Shown here piece by piece: positions 4,930-8,172 of a stretch of DNA of 8,172 nucleotides. Positions within the stretch are counted from its first letter, which is position 1, and every line of letters starts with the position of its first letter. The position numbers and the translations under genes are program-made. The stretch is from the NCBI GenBank assembly GCA_020062205.1, contig JAGUWT010000254.1:1-8172 (forward strand), read 5' to 3'. Source of the DNA: Thermodesulfovibrionales bacterium. Lineage in GTDB: Bacteria; Nitrospirota; Thermodesulfovibrionia; Thermodesulfovibrionales; SM23-35. The notes beneath the pieces were generated by a model that worked only from the letters and a program-made list of their open reading frames with translations, was not told the origin of the DNA and did not search any database.

Positions 4930-5736
4930 TCAGCTCTCCTTCGCCCAGCTTTCCGGCACCCACAGCCTCCAGCGTGTTATCAATCTTTCAGCCTTTAAAG
5001 CAGGATCAAGCTTAACATATCCCTTCGTTAGCCGTGCCCTGCATTCGTCAATGGCAACCTTTTGGTCCGGGGCATATTTTTCTAAAAGGAAGCCGAGGCG
5101 TTTAAAGACAGCACCGTTATTCAGAAGTTTTGCATATTCGATCAGTAGCTCAATGTTTTTATTCTCTGACTTCAGGTAATTTAAAAACATGTCTGTGGTT
5201 GACCTAATCCCACCGCCGAGTTTCGGATCAATCAGCATATCCAGTATTGTACGGGAGGGGTCTGAAACAGAGACTTTCACCTGTCCTCTCCAGACAGGCT
5301 TAGTTCCGAAAAGTGCTTTCTCCGATATTGTGCGAATCAAGAAGCTGGTTCCCTTAATGACAGGAGCACGGTTTCTTGGTTTCTGTGTCGTCAACACGAC
5401 AATAGTACGGAAAATTTGTTCTGTGAGGTCCCAATATTCAGCAGCACTCCATCCACCGATGTAACAGGGTGAGAACAAGCGGTCAGCAATAATCCATGGG
5501 TCTTCAACAGGGATGTCAGATGTACGGGATTCAAGTGGAATCCGGATATACAATCCCTGCTTCACCCGGGAAAGCCACCCCTTCTTTGCCCATCGGGAGA
5601 GCATCTTCGCTGCATCGGGTGGAGAAACCTTTAAAATACCGGCTGCGTCTCGTACCGAAACCGTGCCTTTCGTTTCTCTGAATATGGCTGATAGCCTCTT
5701 TCTGTCTTCTTTCCCTAAACCTGATATTGTTTCCAT
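4930..5736 (-). CDS. abiEi: AbiEi-like antitoxin and autorepressor
   Basis: This 268-residue protein is the antitoxin and transcriptional repressor of the AbiE pair. Residues 1-65 form a winged helix-turn-helix (TVSVRDAAGILKVSPPDAAK, then WLSRVKQGLYIRIP). The middle and C-terminal AbiEi regions show YIGGWSAAEYWDLTEQ (92-107), VSDPSRTILDMLIDPKLGGG (157-176) and GAVFKRLGFLLEKY (208-221), all typical of the family. In characterised systems AbiEi does not bind AbiEii directly and represses its own promoter through inverted repeats. It precedes the toxin gene by one base. ATG at 5736 has no strong ribosome binding site. The protein looks full length. Confidence 0.9.
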   Translation of the reverse strand: METISGLGKEDRKRLSAIFRETKGTVSVRDAAGILKVSPPDAAKMLSRWAKKGWLSRVKQGLYIRIPLESRTSDIPVEDPWIIADRLFSPCYIGGWSAAEYWDLTEQIFRTIVVLTTQKPRNRAPVIKGTSFLIRTISEKALFGTKPVWRGQVKVSVSDPSRTILDMLIDPKLGGGIRSTTDMFLNYLKSENKNIELLIEYAKLLNNGAVFKRLGFLLEKYAPDQKVAIDECRARLTKGYVKLDPALKAERLITRWRLWVPESWAKES

Positions 5737-5888
5737 TTCAGTATATTCTATATGTCAATTATCATAAATTAGATGAATTATAACACATTCAGTATAGTAA
5801 ACAAATAAATAGCAGGCTACTACAACAAGTGTGTCAAATTTCAACTAATATGTGAATAATTGCGCCTAAAATGTACTGAAACGTGAGA
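5737..5888 (-). promoter_or_regulatory. abiE promoter region with repeated TTCAGTATA boxes
   Basis: On the minus strand a perfect TATAAT (5782-5777) with a weak TTGTTT 16 bp upstream would start transcription near 5770, leaving about a 34-base leader. TTCAGTATA occurs at 5737-5745 and 5788-5796, flanking this -10. A third partial box, TACTGAA, lies inverted at 5874-5880. These are candidate AbiEi operators. The two perfect TTGACA hexamers (5837-5832, 5758-5753) have no good -10 partner. Confidence 0.5.
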
Positions 5889-6167
5889 TCAGAGCAGGTG
5901 CGATTTTATAGCATAGGTGTCAAGCCACTTGTCGATATCCTTCTTGCTGAATCTCAAAAATCCTCCGACCTTTATATGAGGGATCTGTTTCAGATGGGTT
6001 CTTTCGTAGATCCAGTGTGATGATACCTTAAGGTATTCGGCCAGTTCCTTTACATCAAAAATCATGTCATCGGCTTTTTCCTTCTTCGCAGCGAGAATAG
6101 GTTTTAAGAGATCAACAACTCTCTGGGCTATGAAATCTATGTCCTGTGGTTCAAATTCTATTCTCAT
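5889..6167 (-). CDS. Excisionase-type HTH protein 1
   Basis: This 92-residue protein carries a MerR-like winged helix-turn-helix of the excisionase (HTH_17) class at residues about 36-85: IFDVKELAEYLKVSSHWIYE, then IPHIKVGGFLRFSKKDIDKW. Proteins of this class bind DNA as small architectural or regulatory factors, such as Xis or AlpA, and often sit beside integrase genes. The start at 6167 is chosen because GGGAGGG lies 6 bases upstream. The in-frame extension to 6257 would overlap the upstream HTH gene and looks non-family. It begins 13 bases after the previous HTH gene's stop. No integrase follows; the region downstream holds the abiE promoter instead. Confidence 0.85.
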   Translation of the reverse strand: MRIEFEPQDIDFIAQRVVDLLKPILAAKKEKADDMIFDVKELAEYLKVSSHWIYERTHLKQIPHIKVGGFLRFSKKDIDKWLDTYAIKSHLL

Positions 6168-6180
6168 GATTACCCTCCCT

Positions 6181-6381
6181 TCAATAAGTGAACCGTGTTT
6201 TATTCTTATCGATCCATTCGTCCATGTCATAAATATCAAGCAGGATCCTTTTGCCATCTTTCACGTAAGGTAGTTTCCCAGCCCATATCATCTCCCTGAC
6301 TGCACATTCAGAGTGACCAAGATAAAGAGCCGCCTCATTAATACTGTAAAGCCGTTTAACAAGTTTGTCTCTCTTAAGCAT
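6181..6381 (-). CDS. Excisionase-type HTH protein 2
   Basis: This 66-residue protein consists almost only of a small winged helix-turn-helix of the HTH_17 type: LYSINEAALYLGHSECAVRE, then GKLPYVKDGKRILLDIYDMD and EWIDK. It lies immediately upstream of a second member of the same class, sharing an operon. Such proteins act as excisionases or as transcription regulators of mobile elements. The ATG at 6381 has no evident ribosome binding site. Just upstream, AATTTATA is repeated at 6395-6402 and 6404-6411, a possible self-binding site in an AT-rich promoter zone. The similarity to the neighbouring HTH protein is modest, so recent duplication is not obvious. Confidence 0.8.
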   Translation of the reverse strand: MLKRDKLVKRLYSINEAALYLGHSECAVREMIWAGKLPYVKDGKRILLDIYDMDEWIDKNKTRFTY

Positions 6382-6438
6382 ATTTAATATCTATAATTTA
6401 TAGAATTTATAAACAATTAAAGAATATACGCGAACAGT

Positions 6439-7323
6439 CTAAGGAGAATTTTGAAGGAAATGATACAGCGGCCAGTATCTCAAAATGGATTCATTAAATC
6501 TATTCTGAGGTATATTCAAAGTTTTTTCAATTGCTTCTGCAACTTGATCGTAGAACCGAAATAAGCGATCATTGGTCATATCCTCTCTTATGTAATTATT
6601 TTTGAAGATGGCATTTAAAATGTCTAATGCCCCTTCTTGCAATAATTGCTCTTCAAGGGAAAATTTGATCTTTGCAAAGGCCCGCCGTGACGTTTCAAAT
6701 GGATTATTTCCAAGCAACATTTCAAAATAATTTTGAGAATATCTGTCTGATGGTATCCACCACGCTTGATCGAAGTCAATAAAATCTGCATATAAATTAG
6801 ATTCACGCGCAAAATGAGTATCATGCGGCAAATCAGGTTCGCCGGATTCAAAGCCGGATGGCCACCAACGTTGCAATTCGATATGAAATAGTTCTTTGGC
6901 TTGCTGAAGATCCCTTATGTCACTACGATATATTTGATTATAAGCATATTTTTCAACATGGCTATAGAAAGCACGACAAAGTCGTCGCAAAGGACCTTCA
7001 TGGCGTGTAAAATCTAATTTGCAGGCATCCAGCAAAATATATATTTTAGCCATTTCCTCATCTGCTGTTGCTATTAGGAAATGGGCTCGTGAGTACCTGC
7101 CTGAATCTAAAAGAAGCTTCGCATCATTCAATAAATTTTCGCAATTTTCTGAGATTGCATGTAATCCCAAAGATAAAATGTGGAGAGTCTCTGTTCTCTC
7201 TCTTCTGACAAAGAGATTAGTGAAAAGAAGATTAGCAGGATCGGGTGGCTGTGGCATTTGGCCTTTGTACATAAAGAAGGACAGGAGAGGGTCAGGTCTT
7301 GCAATATCACCTTTCCTTTTCAT
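6439..7323 (-). CDS. abiV: AbiV-like abortive infection protein (HEPN)
   Basis: This 294-residue cytoplasmic protein resembles the AbiV family, HEPN-fold proteins that stop phage propagation. The N-terminal region has the family pattern GLHAISENCENLLNDAKLLL (53-72), then SGRYSRAHFLIATADEEMAK (74-93) with the conserved EExxK. The likely HEPN catalytic motif R-x4-H is RAFYSH (R117, H122), followed by K125. The rest, about 170 residues, is aromatic-rich, helical and unrecognised. ATG at 7323 has an excellent GGAGGAG ribosome binding site 7 bases upstream. It overlaps the end of the S24 remnant gene by 17 bp, so the two are co-transcribed. By eye it is more AT-rich than the abiE genes, suggesting separate origin. 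Confidence 0.75.
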   Translation of the reverse strand: MKRKGDIARPDPLLSFFMYKGQMPQPPDPANLLFTNLFVRRERTETLHILSLGLHAISENCENLLNDAKLLLDSGRYSRAHFLIATADEEMAKIYILLDACKLDFTRHEGPLRRLCRAFYSHVEKYAYNQIYRSDIRDLQQAKELFHIELQRWWPSGFESGEPDLPHDTHFARESNLYADFIDFDQAWWIPSDRYSQNYFEMLLGNNPFETSRRAFAKIKFSLEEQLLQEGALDILNAIFKNNYIREDMTNDRLFRFYDQVAEAIEKTLNIPQNRFNESILRYWPLYHFLQNSP

Positions 7324-7555
7324 ACCCCGTCTCCTCCACTACCTTCCCAATAATTCTGTACTGATGTTTATCTGAAAGTTCGATGTCCGGATATATCGGG
7401 TTTAGGGGGTGGAGGAACCTTGCCTTTCCGTATTTTTTTAGCTGTTTGAAGACTGCCTCTTCCTCTTCGTTCTTGAGGACTATATAATCGTTGTGGTCAG
7501 GCTTGATGTGAGGGTTGACGATGATTATGTCACCATCCCGGAACTGAATTTCCAT
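7307..7555 (-). pseudogene. LexA/CI-type S24 repressor, C-terminal remnant
   Basis: The 82 residues match only the C-terminal half of a LexA/CI-like repressor with S24 self-cleaving peptidase. FRDGDIIIVNP (5-15) follows the usual catalytic-Ser segment, EEEEAVFKQLKKYG (30-43) carries the expected catalytic Lys (K37), and LHPLNPIYPDIEL and YRIIGKVVEE complete the fold. The N-terminal helix-turn-helix is gone. The codon just before the ATG is TCA (Ser), as in the family's SMEP motif, but it is left outside the ORF, and an in-frame TGA lies 11 codons upstream of it. So the gene lost its 5' half near the attachment site. It may still be expressed as a short protein upstream of abiV. Confidence 0.78.
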
Positions 7556-7563
7556 TGATATAG

Positions 7564-7592
7564 ATATTAGCCTGTTAAGGCTTTTTTTTCAA
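7564..7592 (-). promoter_or_regulatory. Promoter with operator-like palindrome for the S24-abiV operon
   Basis: TTGAAA (7592-7587) and TAATAT (7569-7564) lie 17 bp apart on the minus strand. Transcription would start near 7557, two bases from the ATG at 7555. The spacer contains AGCCT, loop GTTA, AGGCT (7569-7582), a 5-bp-arm inverted repeat. Operator in spacer plus near-leaderless start is the same design as at higBA. Confidence 0.55.
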
Positions 7593-7654
7593 TAATGGGA
7601 AAAGGGGTGCCAAAAAGGGGCTGGAAATCTTCAAAATTATTGATTCTTATATAA

Positions 7655-7708
7655 AAATATGGTACCCCCTGCAGGAATTGAACCTGCGACACCAGGTTTA
7701 GGAAACCT
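7655..7708 (-). repeat. Right attachment repeat within tRNA-Arg
   Basis: This is the 54-bp copy embedded in the intact tRNA gene, identical to 104-157. It runs from five bases beyond the CCA end to the 5' strand of the anticodon stem, so integration restored a full tRNA at this side. Confidence 0.92.
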
Positions 7709-7736
7709 GTGCTCTATCCGACTGAGCTAAGGGGGC
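7660..7736 (-). tRNA. tRNA-Arg with anticodon CCT
   Basis: The minus strand folds as a complete 77-base cloverleaf with encoded CCA. The acceptor stem is GCCCCCT with AGGGGGT (including one G-T pair) and the D stem is GCTC/GAGC. The anticodon stem is CAGGT/ACCTG with loop TTCCTAA (anticodon CCT, decoding AGG as Arg). The T stem is GCAGG/CCTGC with loop TTCAATT. It is the integration target of the island, with its 3' part duplicated at 104-157. No clear terminator lies past its 3' end. Confidence 0.95.
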
Positions 7737-7754
7737 ACAGAGGTTTGCAATAAA

Positions 7755-7767
7755 ATTATACCATAGA
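7755..7767 (-). promoter_or_regulatory. Extended -10 promoter of tRNA-Arg
   Basis: The minus strand reads TCTATGGTATAAT, with TATAAT at 7760-7755 and a TGG extension. Transcription would start around 7748, about 12 bases before the mature tRNA. No good -35 hexamer is found at the usual distance. Confidence 0.6.
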
Positions 7768-7883
7768 ATACGTGATAAATCTTAACAACTTTGTGACCCT
7801 TGTCCCTGTTTCAAAGCAATATACAGCAGTGTAGAAGGAGTATCGGGAGGACAAAAAACAAGAAATAATTTTTTTTATGATAG

Positions 7884-7904
7884 GAAAAAAACTTCTGTAA
7901 GTTT
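7884..7904 (-). terminator. Weak candidate terminator of the right-edge gene
   Basis: On the minus strand AAACTT, loop ACAG, AAGTTT is followed by a run of T. The stem is only six mostly A-T pairs and overlaps the stop codon of the gene ending at 7903, so its strength is doubtful. Confidence 0.35.
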
Positions 7905-8172
7905 ACCTATCGTGAACCCGAAAAATGTAATCAATCTGTCCGGGCATGTCTATAAACTGTTTGAAGACTTTCTGCCAGCTCTTTTCCTGGATATTTAATG
8001 TTTCCTCTATAAGTCTTTTACTCCTCTTTCTTAAGGTGATAAACTTGATATCATCACTGTCCATTTCATAAAGTATCCCATATCGGGTCAGCTTGGAGTC
8101 AAACACTAATGTTTCATTTATGAGTCCTTTTATTTGCCCCCAGTATTGTATAAACTTCTTGATTCCATCCGA
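7903..8172 (-). CDS. Unrecognised host protein, C-terminal part (partial)
   Basis: The reading frame is open to the right edge, giving 89 visible codons; the true start lies beyond the window. An internal GTG at 8106 is possible but has no supporting ribosome binding site, and the frame upstream (FIQYWGQIKGLINETLVFDS) looks equally protein-like. The sequence contains SKLTRYGILYEMDSDDIKFI, a basic RKRSKRL and the end GQIDYIFRVHDR. I do not recognise a family. It is outside the island, upstream of tRNA-Arg and on the same strand. Confidence 0.6.
   Translation of the reverse strand, partial: SDGIKKFIQYWGQIKGLINETLVFDSKLTRYGILYEMDSDDIKFITLRKRSKRLIEETLNIQEKSWQKVFKQFIDMPGQIDYIFRVHDR

Larger units (their letters stand above)
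104..7708. mobile_element. tRNA-Arg-integrated defence island lacking an integrase
   Basis: The segment is bounded by a 54-bp perfect direct repeat (104-157 and 7655-7708) made of the 3' part of the tRNA-Arg(CCT) gene. The full tRNA survives at the right end and the partial copy at the left. This is what tyrosine-recombinase integration into a tRNA 3' end leaves behind. The cargo is BrnTA-like, HigBA-like, orphan XRE, double-GAF, AbiEi/AbiEii, two excisionase-like HTH proteins, AbiV-like and an S24 repressor remnant. No integrase, transposase, relaxase or phage structural gene is seen. By eye the AbiE genes are more G+C rich than the AT-rich abiV and HTH genes, which suggests mosaic assembly. 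The boundaries are seen directly; the label of defence island is inferred from the gene families. Confidence 0.85.

Noticed and set aside
6168..6257. N-terminal extension of excisionase-like protein 1 to an ATG at 6257
   Set aside because: It would overlap the upstream HTH gene in another frame. The ATG at 6167 has a strong GGGAGGG site and gives the normal domain length.
6624..7375. ORFs of 75, 118 and 60 residues overlapping abiV
   Set aside because: They are alternative-frame or antisense shadows of the AbiV-like gene, which has a strong ribosome binding site and family motifs.
158..7654. Integrase, transposase or CRISPR array
   Set aside because: I looked for tyrosine or serine recombinase motifs, transposase genes with terminal inverted repeats, and regularly spaced repeats. 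None is present in any frame that I can support.

Overview
The window shows an integrated bacterial genetic island, about 7.55 kb long, sitting in the 3' end of a tRNA-Arg(CCT) gene. The intact tRNA lies on the minus strand at 7660-7736. Its 3' half, plus a few bases beyond, is repeated exactly (54 bp) in the same orientation at 104-157. This is the usual scar of tyrosine-recombinase integration into a tRNA gene. No integrase gene is visible between the two copies, although two small excisionase-type HTH proteins remain. Host sequence is therefore limited to about 1-103 and 7737-8172. The organism is a bacterium with moderate G+C, AGGAG-type ribosome binding sites and sigma-70-like promoters. 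Gene style and the short palindromic repeats would fit Nitrospirota or Desulfobacterota-like lineages, but that is only an impression.

Left to right: 158-409 is non-coding, with phased short repeats and an extended -10 promoter. A BrnT/BrnA-type toxin-antitoxin pair follows (410-896, plus strand). A three-gene minus-strand operon (1740-907) encodes a HigB/Gp49-like toxin, an XRE antitoxin and an unrecognised 60-residue basic protein. A divergent orphan XRE regulator lies at 1814-2098. The 73-bp divergent region between them holds an 18-bp perfect palindrome and a tandem 11-bp repeat. Next is a minus-strand gene with two similar GAF domains (3148-2039). It is truncated at its 3' end, preceded by a possible 21-residue leader ORF, and bracketed by a 16-bp direct repeat. 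A 277-bp spacer carries two hairpins.

The right half holds an AbiEi/AbiEii pair (5736-3480, minus), whose toxin carries an apparent WYL-like region and a terminal zinc-finger-like motif. Then come two tandem excisionase-like HTH genes (6381-5889), an AbiV-like HEPN abortive-infection protein (7323-6439) and a shortened LexA/CI-type S24 repressor (7555-7307) that overlaps the abiV start. The S24 gene lies directly beside the tRNA attachment end. Beyond the tRNA, a partial unrecognised host gene runs off the right edge.

Almost every gene in the island is a toxin-antitoxin gene, an abortive-infection gene or a small regulator, so I read it as a compact defence and addiction cargo island. It probably lost its integrase or is moved in trans. 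Several promoters place the operator palindrome in the -35/-10 spacer and start transcription at or next to the start codon, which suggests tight autoregulation. All functions are inferred from sequence patterns; no database search was run.
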